This document shows, piece by piece, positions 1 to 8,059 of a DNA stretch of 64,000 nt. A model generated the notes under the pieces. It saw nothing but the letters and a program-made list of their open reading frames with translations, had not been told where the DNA came from and made no database searches. The stretch spans positions 264,001 through 328,000 of the forward strand of contig NZ_AQUO01000002.1 in the NCBI RefSeq assembly GCF_000371965.1. Direction: 5' to 3'. A program made the translations under genes and the position numbers. This DNA is from Paracoccus sp. N5 (GTDB taxonomy: Bacteria; Pseudomonadota; Alphaproteobacteria; Rhodobacterales; Rhodobacteraceae). Numbering within the stretch: the first letter of the stretch is position 1; every line of letters starts with the position of its first letter.

Positions 1-1
1 C

Positions 2-46
2 GTCGCGCTGGCCGAGGTGGTGGTCCGGCCCACCGATCATATCTGA
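2..46 (+). CDS. C-terminal tail of an unidentified gene (partial)
   Basis: Frame 2 reads fourteen sense codons (ending PTDHI) and then TGA at 44-46. Codon choice is GC-rich at third positions, like the real genes here, so this may be the end of a plus-strand gene that enters from the left edge. The fragment is too short for a family call, and it could be chance. Confidence 0.3.
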   Translation, partial: VALAEVVVRPTDHI

Positions 47-156
47 CCCGCGGGGCGCCGCTATCTCGCAACAGCGAAACCGCGCGGCGCAAGCCGGGCG
101 GTGTCGCAAGATGGGCGGCACATCGCGAAAATACCTGGTTCGTGTTCCGGCAAGTA

Positions 157-180
157 GGGCGAGCCTCGAAAGGCTCGCCC
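157..180 (-). terminator. Hairpin after the first TRAP binding-protein gene
   Basis: GGGCGAGCC (157-165) and GGCTCGCCC (172-180) form a perfect 9-bp stem with a 6-nt loop, 27 bp beyond the stop of the minus-strand gene at 207-1235. The T-run after the stem on the minus strand is poor (TACTTG), so it may be a weak intrinsic terminator or a 3'-end-stabilising hairpin. Confidence 0.6.
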
Positions 181-206
181 CCGATCCGCGCGAGACAAGA
201 GGGAAC

Positions 207-1235
207 TTACTGCGCGGCCCGGTTCAGTTCGGAACGGAAGAAATCCAGCATCTCCTGCGGATTTTCCAGTCCGGCGGTCTTGGCCTTCTCCAGCCATTCG
301 GCGGTCAGCGGCGCCACCCGCTCCTGCATCTTCGCCAGTTCCGCGTCGCCCATGCGATTCACGGTCATGCCCTTGGCCTGCATCTTGGCGATGGCGGCCT
401 CGGTTTCCTTGCGGTGCAGGTCGCCCGACATCCTGGCGACCGCTGCGCCCGAGACCTTGCGGATCGCCTGCTGGTCTGCCTCGGAAATCCTGTCCCAGGC
501 GTCGGGGTTGACCGAAACCAGAACCGTGGTCGAGCCGAGGCTGCCCGGCACGAAGGTCATGGTGTTCAGCACGTCGTCCAGCTTGAAGCCCAGCAGCGCG
601 TCGGGGGGCGTGGTCGCGCCGTCGATCACCCGGCCGGACGCCAGCTCATAGACCTCGGACACCGGCTTGTTGACCGGCGCGCCGCCCATCAGCTCGACGA
701 TGCGGGTCAGCGACGGGCTGGAGGTGCGGATCTTGGCGCCGGCCCAGTTGTCCACCAGCGACAGGTCGCGCCCGGTGGTGAAGGCGTGGAACACGCCGGT
801 CTGGAATATGGCCAGCGGCACGACATCGGGGAACACGTCCCTGTCGGCCAGGAATTTCTCGTAAGTGGCCCAGACGGCGGGCGAAGTGCGCGACTCGTCG
901 TCGCTGGCAAAGGGCAGTTCCATTCCCTCGACCAGCGGGAAGCGGCCCGGGGCATAGCTCAGCACCATCAGCGACATATCCGCCATCCCGTCGGCCACAA
1001 CGTCGTATTGCGAGGCGACGCTGCCCACGACCTTGGGGCTTTTCTGGATCTTCACCCGGCCCTCGGTCGCCTGCTCGATGGCGGCGATCCACGGCTCCAT
1101 CAACGCGACGTCCAGCGCATAGCCTGCGGGCAGCCAGTTGGAATAGCGCAGCGTGACCTCCTGCGCCTGGGCTGCCGCGACACCGGCCGCCAGCATGAGG
1201 CCGGCAAGGACACCGGCACGGTTGAAAAACGTCAT
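207..1235 (-). CDS. TRAP transporter substrate-binding protein (DctP family), orphan
   Basis: A 342-aa periplasmic solute-binding protein of the TRAP DctP family, which captures an organic acid for a DctQM permease. Residues 1-24 form a Sec signal peptide (Ala-rich core, AQA cleavage site), and the mature protein begins QEVTLRYSNWLP. The length is typical for DctP. The 'PKVVG...QYDVVADGMADM' region and a C-terminal helix resemble the binding protein encoded at 9092-10132, so the two are close paralogues. The only dctQM genes in the window are 28 kb away next to a third, more divergent DctP, so this one is an orphan. It lies downstream of the CoA ligase at 1309-2865 on the same strand, with a hairpin between them. 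The ligand is unknown, and context suggests a carboxylate fed to CoA activation. Confidence 0.88.
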   Translation of the reverse strand: MTFFNRAGVLAGLMLAAGVAAAQAQEVTLRYSNWLPAGYALDVALMEPWIAAIEQATEGRVKIQKSPKVVGSVASQYDVVADGMADMSLMVLSYAPGRFPLVEGMELPFASDDESRTSPAVWATYEKFLADRDVFPDVVPLAIFQTGVFHAFTTGRDLSLVDNWAGAKIRTSSPSLTRIVELMGGAPVNKPVSEVYELASGRVIDGATTPPDALLGFKLDDVLNTMTFVPGSLGSTTVLVSVNPDAWDRISEADQQAIRKVSGAAVARMSGDLHRKETEAAIAKMQAKGMTVNRMGDAELAKMQERVAPLTAEWLEKAKTAGLENPQEMLDFFRSELNRAAQ

Positions 1236-1275
1236 TCGATACTCCCTGTTATTGCCGCCGCGGGGGCGGAGGAAA

Positions 1276-1298
1276 GGTCTGCCTCGTTTGGGCAGACC
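1276..1298 (-). terminator. Hairpin between CoA ligase and TRAP binding protein
   Basis: GGTCTGCC (1276-1283) and GGCAGACC (1291-1298) make a perfect 8-bp stem with a 7-nt loop. On the minus strand it is followed by TTTCC. It lies 11 bp after the ligase stop and 41 bp before the binding-protein start, so it could partly terminate ligase transcripts or set differential expression of the two genes. Confidence 0.55.
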
Positions 1299-1308
1299 AT
1301 CCGTCGAG

Positions 1309-2865
1309 TCAGATCTTGCGCTTGTGGCCGACCCAGTAGGGATCGCGCAGCAGGTTCTTCATCACGGTATTCTTGGGCGCCAGCGGCAGCGGCTCCGTGC
1401 GGAACTCGACCGATTTGGGGCATTTGTAGCCGCCGATCAGGGTGCGGCAATGCGCGATCAGCTCTGCCTCGGTGGCGGTCGCGCCGGGTTTCAGGACGAC
1501 GACGGCATGGACCTGCTCGCCCCATTCCTCGGACGGGATGCCGATCACCGCCGCCTCGTGGATGGCGGGATGCTGGAACAGCGCCCGCTCGACCTCGATC
1601 GAATAGACATTCTCGCCGCCGGTGACGATCATGTCCTTCACGCGGTCGGCGACATAGAGATAGCCGTCCTCGTCCAGATAGCCGGCATCGCCGGAATACA
1701 TCCAGCCGTCGCGCAGCACCTCGGCGGACTGCTCGGGTTTGCCCAGATAGCCCATCATCAGATAGTCCGAGCGCATGGCGATCTCGCCCAGCTGGCGGGG
1801 TGGCAAGGTCTCGCCGTCGGGCGACACGATCTTGACCTCGACCCCGGGCCCCGGCTGGCCGCAAGAGCGGATCCGCTCGGCCTTGGGGCCGCTGAAAACA
1901 TGGTCGCGCCAGCGCAGCATGGTGGCGAAGCCGCCGGTCTCGGTCATGCCGTAGATCTGGTAGAACCGCAGGTGCGGCAGTTTCGCCGCCGCTGCGGCCA
2001 TCAGCGCCTCGGGCATGGGCGAGCCGCCATAGACGCAGGTGCGCAGGCTCGACAGGTCATACTTGTCGAAATCGGGATGGCTGATGAGCATGTTGACGAT
2101 GGTGGGCACCATCACCGCATTGCTGACCTTGTGCTCGTGGATGGCCTGCATCATCGTCAGCGGCTCGAACTTGGGCAGCACGACATGGGTGCCGCCGGCC
2201 ATGGTGATGTAATGCACCGGGCTCGCGCCCGAAAAATGGAAGAAGCCGCCGACATAGGCAAAGCTCAGGTCCTCGACATCCGGGATCATCGCCAGCCAGG
2301 CGGTCGCGGCATGGCCAAGCGCGGCATGGCTCAGCGCGACGCCCTTGGGCTGGCCGGTGGTGCCGCCGGTGTAGAACACGGCATAGAGGTCGTCGCCCCT
2401 GCGGTCGGCATCCGCCACCGGCTGGTGGCTGGCGATCAGGTCCTCATAGGACAGCATCCCCTCGGGCGTGGGCGCGTCGCCGATATGGATCACGGCCTTG
2501 AGCCCGGGGAACTCGCGGCGCAATTGCTGGCCCTGCTCGGCGAAGGCGTCGTCCACGCACAGGATCACCGCGTTGCAATCCTGCAGCGCATAGAGATTCT
2601 CCTGCGCCGACCAGCGGACATTCATCGGTGCGAAGCTGCCGCCCGCCCAAGGCACCGCGTAGAACAGCTCCAGGTAATTGTCCGAGTTCATTGCCAGCGT
2701 GGCGACGAAGCCGCCGTTTTCCAGACCCAACCCGCGCAGCGCCGCTGCCATGCGCGGTATGCGATCACCCAGCTCGTGCCAGTGGCGCTTGCGAGTCCCG
2801 CAGACCGTGGCGACGCCTTGCGGGTTGCGATGCACCGCCTGTTTCAGCAGCAGCGTTCCCTGCAT
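1309..2865 (-). CDS. AMP-dependent acyl-CoA synthetase/ligase family protein with altered A10 motif
   Basis: A 518-aa member of the ANL (acyl-CoA ligase) superfamily, which normally activates a carboxylic acid with ATP and CoA. The phosphate-binding loop YTGGTTGQPKG is at about 165-175, the A5 motif reads IYGMTETGG, A7 reads DGWMYSGDAGYLDEDG, and A8 reads RVKDMIVTGGENVYSIEVE. The C-terminal A10 element, usually G-x-G-K-x-x-K with the adenylation lysine, reads PLAPKNTVMK with Thr500 in the lysine position, so adenylation may be impaired. Otherwise length and motif order are normal. It is divergent from the racemase-like gene at 3140 across a 274-bp AT-rich promoter region, and precedes the TRAP binding protein on the same strand. 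The substrate is unknown, with a medium-chain, branched or cyclic acid possible. Confidence 0.85.
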   Translation of the reverse strand: MQGTLLLKQAVHRNPQGVATVCGTRKRHWHELGDRIPRMAAALRGLGLENGGFVATLAMNSDNYLELFYAVPWAGGSFAPMNVRWSAQENLYALQDCNAVILCVDDAFAEQGQQLRREFPGLKAVIHIGDAPTPEGMLSYEDLIASHQPVADADRRGDDLYAVFYTGGTTGQPKGVALSHAALGHAATAWLAMIPDVEDLSFAYVGGFFHFSGASPVHYITMAGGTHVVLPKFEPLTMMQAIHEHKVSNAVMVPTIVNMLISHPDFDKYDLSSLRTCVYGGSPMPEALMAAAAAKLPHLRFYQIYGMTETGGFATMLRWRDHVFSGPKAERIRSCGQPGPGVEVKIVSPDGETLPPRQLGEIAMRSDYLMMGYLGKPEQSAEVLRDGWMYSGDAGYLDEDGYLYVADRVKDMIVTGGENVYSIEVERALFQHPAIHEAAVIGIPSEEWGEQVHAVVVLKPGATATEAELIAHCRTLIGGYKCPKSVEFRTEPLPLAPKNTVMKNLLRDPYWVGHKRKI

Positions 2866-3139
2866 CCCGTTCTCCTCCCTCTCTCGTTCACGACATACTC
2901 ATCGACATTCCGGCGCCGGCATTCCGGCCGGGCCTGCGCCTGTCTTCCTCCTCAAGAAGGCGCAATTCCCCAGCGGCGGACCGATCATTGCGCCGGCTTG
3001 CCAAATTTGTTTCGCAATATTACTGTATGATAGAGAATATAAAACGCAAGCATCGTTTTGGAACACGCGGCAGCGGGACAATTCTGGCGTCCGGCCGCCG
3101 CGTCCGGGACGTTTGCTTCGCAATAGGAGGGAGGCTGCC
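2866..3139. promoter_or_regulatory. Divergent promoter region, ligase / racemase-like operon
   Basis: This 274-bp gap lies between genes read outward on both strands. About 3003-3055 is strikingly AT-rich for this genome, with a loose inverted repeat ATATT...AATAT (about 3015-3038). That is the expected place for promoters and a shared operator. A good ribosome-binding site, AGGAGGGAGG, precedes the ATG at 3140. No coding sequence was recognised. Confidence 0.5.
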
Positions 3140-4294
3140 ATGACAGGACCGCTGTCCGATCTGCGGATCGTCGAGTTTTCGGGCCAGGGACCGGGGCCGT
3201 TCGCCGGCGGGCTTCTGGCCGATTTCGGCGCCGATGTGATTCGCATCGACCGACCGGCCGAGCCGCTGCTGCCGCCGAAGTACGACTTCTACAACCGCAA
3301 CAAGCGGTCCATCGCGCTGGACCTGAAATCCCCCGCCGGGCACCAGGCCGCGTTGGCGCTGATCGCCGCCGCCGACGTGGTGATCGAAGGTTACCGCCCC
3401 GGCGTGATGGACAAGCTGGGCCTTGGCTACGACGCCTGCGCCGCGGCCAACCCGCGCATCGTCTACGGCTCGATGACCGGCTGGGGCCAGGACGGACCGA
3501 TGGCGAGAGAGGCGGGGCACGACATCAACTATCTGGCGCTGACCGGGGCGCTGGATGCCATCGGCTATCCCGACCGGCCGCCGGCGCCGCCGCTGAATCT
3601 GGTCGCGGACCTGGGCGGCGGCGGGATGTATCTTGCCTTCGGCATCCTTGCTGCGGTGCACGAAGCCCGGCGCTCGGGGCAGGGGCAAAGGGTGGATGCG
3701 GCGATGATCGACGGGGTGTCGCATCTGATGTCCGCCTTCATGGCCTTCACCCAGCAGGGCACCTGGACCGAGCGTCGGGCCGACAACATCGTTGACGGCG
3801 GCTCGCCCGACTACGGCTGCTATGAGACGGCGGATGGCAGGCATGTCGCCGTCGGCGCGATCGAGCCGCAGTTCTATGCCGCGCTTCTGGACGTGCTGGG
3901 CCTTGACCCGGCAACCATTCCCGACCGGACGGACCGGGCGAACTGGCCGGCGCTGAAGCAGCTTTTCGCCGAACGCTTCCGGCAGCGGACCCGCGCCGAA
4001 TGGGAGACGGCGATGGCTGGCCGCGACGCCTGTTTCTCGCCCGTGCTGAGCATCGCGGAAGCCTGGACGCATCCGCAGATGCAGGCGCGCGGAGTGCATG
4101 CCGAATTCGACGGGCTGGTGCATCCCGCCCCCGCGCCGCGGTTGTCGCGGACGCCGGGCAGCCTGCGCCGCGCCACGCCGGCACCGGGGGAAAACAGCCG
4201 CGAGATCTGCGCCGACTGGGGCCTGCCGCAGGCGCTGTGCGAGCGGCTGGAGCGCGGGGCGGGGACGCCCCGGTCCGCGGTCGGGACCGTCTGA
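3140..4294 (+). CDS. Alpha-methylacyl-CoA racemase-like protein (CaiB/BaiF, class III CoA-transferase fold)
   Basis: A 384-aa protein of family III CoA-transferases. The details match the alpha-methylacyl-CoA racemase branch rather than formyl-CoA transferase: AGHDINYLALTG supplies the His of the racemase pair (H127), and RVDAAMIDG carries the acidic partner (D186 or D191). The stretch DGGSPDYGCYETADG...VGAIEPQFY is also characteristic. Racemases epimerise (R)/(S)-2-methylacyl-CoA thioesters so that beta-oxidation can proceed. The ATG at 3140 follows AGGAGGGAGG, and upstream in-frame codons lack family similarity. Four bases separate it from the MaoC gene, then an SDR follows, making a three-gene operon resembling peroxisomal-type branched-chain beta-oxidation. 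A true CoA-transferase role is the alternative. A second homologue is at 31887. Confidence 0.85.
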   Translation: MTGPLSDLRIVEFSGQGPGPFAGGLLADFGADVIRIDRPAEPLLPPKYDFYNRNKRSIALDLKSPAGHQAALALIAAADVVIEGYRPGVMDKLGLGYDACAAANPRIVYGSMTGWGQDGPMAREAGHDINYLALTGALDAIGYPDRPPAPPLNLVADLGGGGMYLAFGILAAVHEARRSGQGQRVDAAMIDGVSHLMSAFMAFTQQGTWTERRADNIVDGGSPDYGCYETADGRHVAVGAIEPQFYAALLDVLGLDPATIPDRTDRANWPALKQLFAERFRQRTRAEWETAMAGRDACFSPVLSIAEAWTHPQMQARGVHAEFDGLVHPAPAPRLSRTPGSLRRATPAPGENSREICADWGLPQALCERLERGAGTPRSAVGTV

Positions 4295-4298
4295 GGGG

Positions 4299-5162
4299 AT
4301 GGCAATCGACCCGGACCGGGCGCTGGCGCTTAGGATGCCCGAACTGGCGCAGAACTATACCGAGCGGGATGCCATCCTTTATGCGCTTGGCATCGGGTTC
4401 GGACATGACAGCACCGATCCGGGACAACTGGGCTTTGTCTACGAACAGGGGTTGAAGGCGGTTCCCACCATGGCGGTGGTCCTGGGCGAAACCATGGACT
4501 GGGTCCATGATCCCGGCCTGGGGATGGACGTGAACCAGTCCCTTCACGGCGAAGAGCGGGTGATCCTGCACCGCCCGCTTGCGCCGCAGGGGCGAGTCGT
4601 CGGGCAAACGCGGGTGATCGGCCTGGCCGACAAGGGCCCGGGCCGCGGCGCGCTGGTCCACAGCCGCAAGGAACTGCGCGATGCCGGGACCGGCGCGTTG
4701 ATCGCAACCACGCTGCGCACCGCCTTTGCCCGCGCCGACGGCGGTTTCGGCGGCCTGCATGGCGAAAGGCCCGCGCCCTTGCCCGCCGTTCCCGACCGGG
4801 CGCCGGATCTGTTCTGCGATCTGCCCACCCTGCAGCAATCGGCGCTGATCTATCGGCTGAGCGGCGACCGCATCCCGCTTCACGCCGATCCGGCCGTGGC
4901 GCGCGCGGCGGGGTTCGAGCGGCCGATCCTGCACGGGCTGTGCAGCCTCGGCATCGCCTGCCACGCCATTCTGCGGCTGGTCTGCGGCTATGATCCCGAC
5001 CGCATCGCCGAAATCGGCTGCCGGTTCAGCGCCCCGGTCTATCCGGGTGAGACGCTGCGGGTCGAATTGTGGCGTGACTGGCAGGCGGTTCAGTTCCGTG
5101 CGCGGGTGGCGGAGCGCCAGGTGATTGTCCTGAGCAACGGCCATGCGACGTTGCGCGAGTGA
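4299..5162 (+). CDS. MaoC-family (R)-specific enoyl-CoA hydratase, hydratase-2 type
   Basis: A 287-aa double hot-dog protein like the hydratase-2 part of peroxisomal multifunctional enzyme 2, which hydrates trans-2-enoyl-CoA to (3R)-hydroxyacyl-CoA. The C-terminal half has the hydratase-2 motif YRLSGDRIPLHADP (about 185-198) followed by GFERPILHG. Asp190 and His195 of the catalytic set are present. The Asn usually two residues after the Asp is Ile192, which could change activity or substrate. The N-terminal hot-dog is degenerate, as usual in this family. The start at 4299 follows the previous stop by four bases, with GAGGGG at the preceding stop acting as ribosome-binding site. It probably works between an acyl-CoA dehydrogenase and the following SDR. 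Confidence 0.85.
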   Translation: MAIDPDRALALRMPELAQNYTERDAILYALGIGFGHDSTDPGQLGFVYEQGLKAVPTMAVVLGETMDWVHDPGLGMDVNQSLHGEERVILHRPLAPQGRVVGQTRVIGLADKGPGRGALVHSRKELRDAGTGALIATTLRTAFARADGGFGGLHGERPAPLPAVPDRAPDLFCDLPTLQQSALIYRLSGDRIPLHADPAVARAAGFERPILHGLCSLGIACHAILRLVCGYDPDRIAEIGCRFSAPVYPGETLRVELWRDWQAVQFRARVAERQVIVLSNGHATLRE

Positions 5163-5174
5163 ATGGAGAGGCGA

Positions 5175-5984
5175 ATGACGAAACCCTTGCTGGGCAAGAC
5201 GGCCATCGTGACCGGCGCGGCGCGCGGCATCGGCCGGGCCTATGCCTTGCGGCTGGCGCGGCTGGGTGCCGATGTGGTGGTGGCCGACCTGAACATGCAG
5301 GGCGCGGCCCGGATCGGCGAGGAACTGACCGCCGAAACCGTGATGGCCGAGGTCGAGGCGCTTGGCCGCCGCGCGCTGGGGGTCGAGGGCGACCTGAGGA
5401 AACCCGAGACCGTCGAGCGGCTGTTTCGGGAAACCGTCGACGCTTTCGGCGGCGTGGACATTCTGGTCAACAATGCCGGCGCGGGCGTCTATCGCCACGA
5501 GAGCCCGCTGCCCAGCCAGACCACGCAGGAGGGCTTCGACTTCCTGGTGGATGTGAACCTGCGATCCTGCGTGATGTGCTGCCAGACCGCCGCGCCGATC
5601 ATGGCGGCCAAGGGCGCGGGGGTGATCGTCAACATCTCGTCCCAGACCGCGCTGGAGCCTCTGAAGGGCGGGGCGATGGCGGTCTATGGCGCGGCCAAGT
5701 CGGCGGTGAACACCTATACCCGCAATCTGGCCGCCGAGCTGGGGCCGAAAGGCATCCGGGTGAACGCCATCGCGCCGGGCATCACGCTGACCGCGCGGCT
5801 CATGAAGCTGGACTCCGAAACCGGCGTCGGCACGCCCGAACAGCTCGAGGCTATCGCGCTGCGCCGTTTCGCCGCGCCCGAGGATATGGCGAACGTGCTG
5901 GAGTTTCTTGTCGGCGATCTGTCCGGCTATGTGACCGGCCAGGTGATCTCGGTCTGCGGCGGGGCGGTGCTGACGCCCAGCTAG
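5175..5984 (+). CDS. SDR-family NAD(P)-dependent oxidoreductase, candidate 3-hydroxyacyl-CoA dehydrogenase
   Basis: A 269-aa classical short-chain dehydrogenase. The N-terminal TGAARGIGRAYA nucleotide loop, NNAG, the catalytic Ser in NISSQTA and the YGAAK catalytic motif are all intact. Asp in the VVADLN position suggests NAD preference. ATG 5163 touches the previous stop, but ATG 5175 has GGAGAGG spaced correctly and the protein family begins there, so 5175 is preferred. It follows the racemase-like and hydratase-2 genes, so the likely reaction is oxidation of a (3R)-hydroxyacyl-CoA or an alicyclic hydroxyacyl-CoA (BadH-like). Its 3' end overlaps the opposing VOC gene by four bases. Confidence 0.85.
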   Translation: MTKPLLGKTAIVTGAARGIGRAYALRLARLGADVVVADLNMQGAARIGEELTAETVMAEVEALGRRALGVEGDLRKPETVERLFRETVDAFGGVDILVNNAGAGVYRHESPLPSQTTQEGFDFLVDVNLRSCVMCCQTAAPIMAAKGAGVIVNISSQTALEPLKGGAMAVYGAAKSAVNTYTRNLAAELGPKGIRVNAIAPGITLTARLMKLDSETGVGTPEQLEAIALRRFAAPEDMANVLEFLVGDLSGYVTGQVISVCGGAVLTPS

Positions 5985-6391
5985 GCGCGCTCGCCCCGGA
6001 CGAAGCCCGCGACCTCGCCTCGCTGGCAAAGCTCGATGATGGTGCCGTGCCCGCCGCCCTTGGTGATCCAGCCCCGGCGCAGCGGCAGGTTCGCGGTCGG
6101 CGGCTGATCGTAGACCTTGAGCCCGCGGGCGCGGTATTCGGCGATGGCGGCGTCAAGATTTTCGACCTCCAGCGCCACCACCACGTCGCCGTGGCGCAGT
6201 TCGGTCTTGCCCGAGGCTTCGACCAGTTCGATGATCGGTCCTGCGGGGTTGTCGAAGAACGCAAGCCGCAGCCCCAGTTCCGGGATTTGCCGGATGATCG
6301 GCTCGCCCAGCCCCAGCGTGCTGCCATAGAATTCCAGCGCGGGCTCCAGCGCAGCGACCGCGATGCCGATATGGTCCAGGACCGGCGTCAT
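5981..6391 (-). CDS. VOC-superfamily protein, methylmalonyl-CoA epimerase-like
   Basis: A 136-aa vicinal-oxygen-chelate protein with two beta-alpha-beta-beta-beta modules. The start LDHIGIAV gives the first metal-ligand His, and GGGHGTIIEL gives the final Glu, as in methylmalonyl-CoA epimerases and glyoxalase-like proteins. Length matches single-domain epimerases. It would bind a divalent metal and could epimerise a 2-methyl-branched acyl-CoA such as methylmalonyl-CoA, which fits the two racemase-like genes nearby, but lyase or dioxygenase relatives share this fold. It converges on the SDR gene with a 4-bp overlap. Its promoter lies in the AT-rich region from 6392 onward. Confidence 0.75.
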   Translation of the reverse strand: MTPVLDHIGIAVAALEPALEFYGSTLGLGEPIIRQIPELGLRLAFFDNPAGPIIELVEASGKTELRHGDVVVALEVENLDAAIAEYRARGLKVYDQPPTANLPLRRGWITKGGGHGTIIELCQRGEVAGFVRGERA

Positions 6392-6478
6392 TTTCCTTGC
6401 CTCCCATATGATGCATATATTTATTATAAATCAGATTACAATATGGGGGCGCGTCCGGCAACGGGCGGCTGGAGAAAG
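6392..6478. promoter_or_regulatory. AT-rich divergent promoter between VOC and MFS genes
   Basis: The segment 6404-6445 is very AT-rich (CATATGATGCATATATTTAT and on) and is bounded by CCATAT and ATATGG in inverted orientation about 30 bp apart. It serves the minus-strand VOC gene and the plus-strand leader ORF/MFS pair. A regulator site is likely but not identified. Confidence 0.4.
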
Positions 6479-6616
6479 ATGAACAATCCGGACAACCGGT
6501 GGCGGACCCGTGCATGGCCGCGGGATGGCGCATTGTGCGCTGGCCGCTCCGCGCAGGCTGACACACTTTGGCCCGGCCCCGTAGCCGGCAGGCCAAGGGA
6601 CGGGGCCACATCGTGA
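6479..6616 (+). CDS. Possible 45-aa leader ORF coupled to the MFS gene
   Basis: ATG 6479 follows GGAGAAAG and opens a 45-codon frame rich in Arg, Ala and Pro, with no recognised family. It ends in TGA at 6614-6616, overlapping the GTG start of the MFS gene in a GTGA arrangement. That layout suggests translational coupling, but the composition could equally be non-coding. It parallels the short leader ORF before the activator gene at 24144. Confidence 0.3.
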   Translation: MNNPDNRWRTRAWPRDGALCAGRSAQADTLWPGPVAGRPRDGATS

Positions 6617-7818
6617 CGGGTCCGGCGCAGCAGGGCCGATGCCAGCCGGCGGCCGCATCGCCCCTGGCCATCGCCGTTCTGGCGGCAGGGAACTTTGTCG
6701 TCGGCACCGGCGGCTTCATCGTCGTCAGCATCCTGCCCGAGATCACCGCCGGGCTGGGTATCGGGTTGGCTCAGGGGGCGCTGCTGTTCACCGTCTATGC
6801 GGGGGCCTACGCCGTCGGCTCGCCGCTGCTCATTTCCATGACCGGGGGGATCGGGCGGCGGCGGCTGCTGCTTGCCGCCATGACGATCGTCGTGGCCTCG
6901 GCGCTGGTCTGCGCCTTCACCCGCTCGTTCGAGGTGATGCTGGCGGCGCGGGCCGCGGCGGCCTTTGGCGGCGGTCTTTACACGCCGGTCGCCGCCTCCG
7001 TCGTCTTTGCCGCCGTGCCCGAACCGCGGCGGGGTCGGGCGCTGGGCCTTGTCTTTGCCGGGCTTCAGTTGTCGCAGGCGGCCGGGCTGCCGCTGGGCGT
7101 CGTCATCGCGCATCAGCTGGGCTGGCCCGCCGCCTTTCTGATCGTCGGCGGGCTGGGCGCGCTGTCGGCAATCGGGTTGTGGTGGACGCTGCCCCGACGG
7201 GTCGTGGTCCCGGTGACCTCGCTGCGCACGCTGCTGGATGCGGGCCGCGATCCGAAGGCGCTGGCGGCGGTGTCGATCATGGCGCTGCATGCCTGCGCGC
7301 TGATCCTGTGCTATGGGCTGATCGCGCCGCTGGTCATGCGGCACGGCGGCAATGTCGGCCTGACGGTCGGGGCATTCGGCATCGGCGGGGTCGTCGCCGG
7401 GCTGATGATGGGGCGCGTGACGCAGCGGCTGGGCGCGGCGCGGGCGCGGATGATTGCCCTGGGTTCGCAGGTGGTGATCCTTCCGGTGCTGTCGCTGCCG
7501 CTGGTCGGCATCGCGCCGCTGCCGGGATCGCTGCTGATCGTGCAGGCGCTGCTGTGGCATCTGCTGGCCGGCGGCATGATGATCCCGCAGCAGATCCTGC
7601 TGATGCAGCGCGATCCCGAGCGGGGGGCGGTGGTCCTGGGGCTGAACGCGACGATGAACTATCTGGGCTTCGCGCTGGGATCGGCGTTGGGCGGCCTCGT
7701 CGTGGCGGGCCTGGGCTATGACTGGCTGGGTGTCGCGGGTGGTGTGGTGGCGGGGCTCGCCGTCCTTGTCTCCATCTACAGCGAACGCATGTATCGCCGG
7801 GCCGGGCAGACCCTGTGA
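6613..7818 (+). CDS. MFS transporter, drug/H+ antiporter-1 type
   Basis: A roughly 401-aa major facilitator with about 12 hydrophobic segments. It begins LAIAVLAAGNFVVGTGGFIV and has a basic loop GGIGRRRLLLA between segments 2 and 3. It resembles the arabinose-efflux/drug-resistance AraJ-like MFS group, often exporters. GTG 6613 is chosen because it follows a purine-rich GGGACGGGG and overlaps the stop of the leader ORF. The only longer alternative begins at TTG 6568. Within this island it could export a toxic aromatic or alicyclic intermediate or import an acid. It is followed by a gap with a strong palindrome and then the PECR-like SDR. Confidence 0.85.
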   Translation: MTGPAQQGRCQPAAASPLAIAVLAAGNFVVGTGGFIVVSILPEITAGLGIGLAQGALLFTVYAGAYAVGSPLLISMTGGIGRRRLLLAAMTIVVASALVCAFTRSFEVMLAARAAAAFGGGLYTPVAASVVFAAVPEPRRGRALGLVFAGLQLSQAAGLPLGVVIAHQLGWPAAFLIVGGLGALSAIGLWWTLPRRVVVPVTSLRTLLDAGRDPKALAAVSIMALHACALILCYGLIAPLVMRHGGNVGLTVGAFGIGGVVAGLMMGRVTQRLGAARARMIALGSQVVILPVLSLPLVGIAPLPGSLLIVQALLWHLLAGGMMIPQQILLMQRDPERGAVVLGLNATMNYLGFALGSALGGLVVAGLGYDWLGVAGGVVAGLAVLVSIYSERMYRRAGQTL

Positions 7819-7853
7819 GGAGCGGCAAATAATCGTTGCACCGCCTGCAATAC

Positions 7854-7879
7854 CATATAGTATGTAAGCACACTATATG
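7854..7879. promoter_or_regulatory. Palindromic operator candidate CATATAGT-N10-ACTATATG
   Basis: Perfect 8-bp arms CATATAGT (7854-7861) and ACTATATG (7872-7879) flank a 10-bp spacer, with an additional inner TG/CA match. The 26-bp size suits a TetR-type or similar dimeric regulator. It lies 180 bp before the SDR at 8060 in an otherwise gene-free gap (7819-8059). Related ATAT-rich elements precede other genes of the island (16292-16312 and 16903-16935). Confidence 0.5.
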
Positions 7880-8059
7880 CTCTGCCCGCACCGAGGAGGG
7901 GGGCGGCAGGACAGGCAAGGCAGGGGGAGGGCGCGGCTGAAGTCCCGCGAGAGCCATCGCATATCCGCCCGCAACCCGGCGCCATTCCGATTCCGGCTCT
8001 GCCGGGAAGATGACAACAGGCGGCCTCCCGGGGTCCGCCGCAGCACGAGCGAGATCCCA

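Noticed and set aside
111..1625. A 504-codon open frame on the plus strand across the first two genes
   Set aside because: It is antisense to the TRAP binding protein and ligase genes. Its sequence is low-complexity Arg/His/Gly-rich and shows no family similarity, so it is a GC-rich shadow frame.
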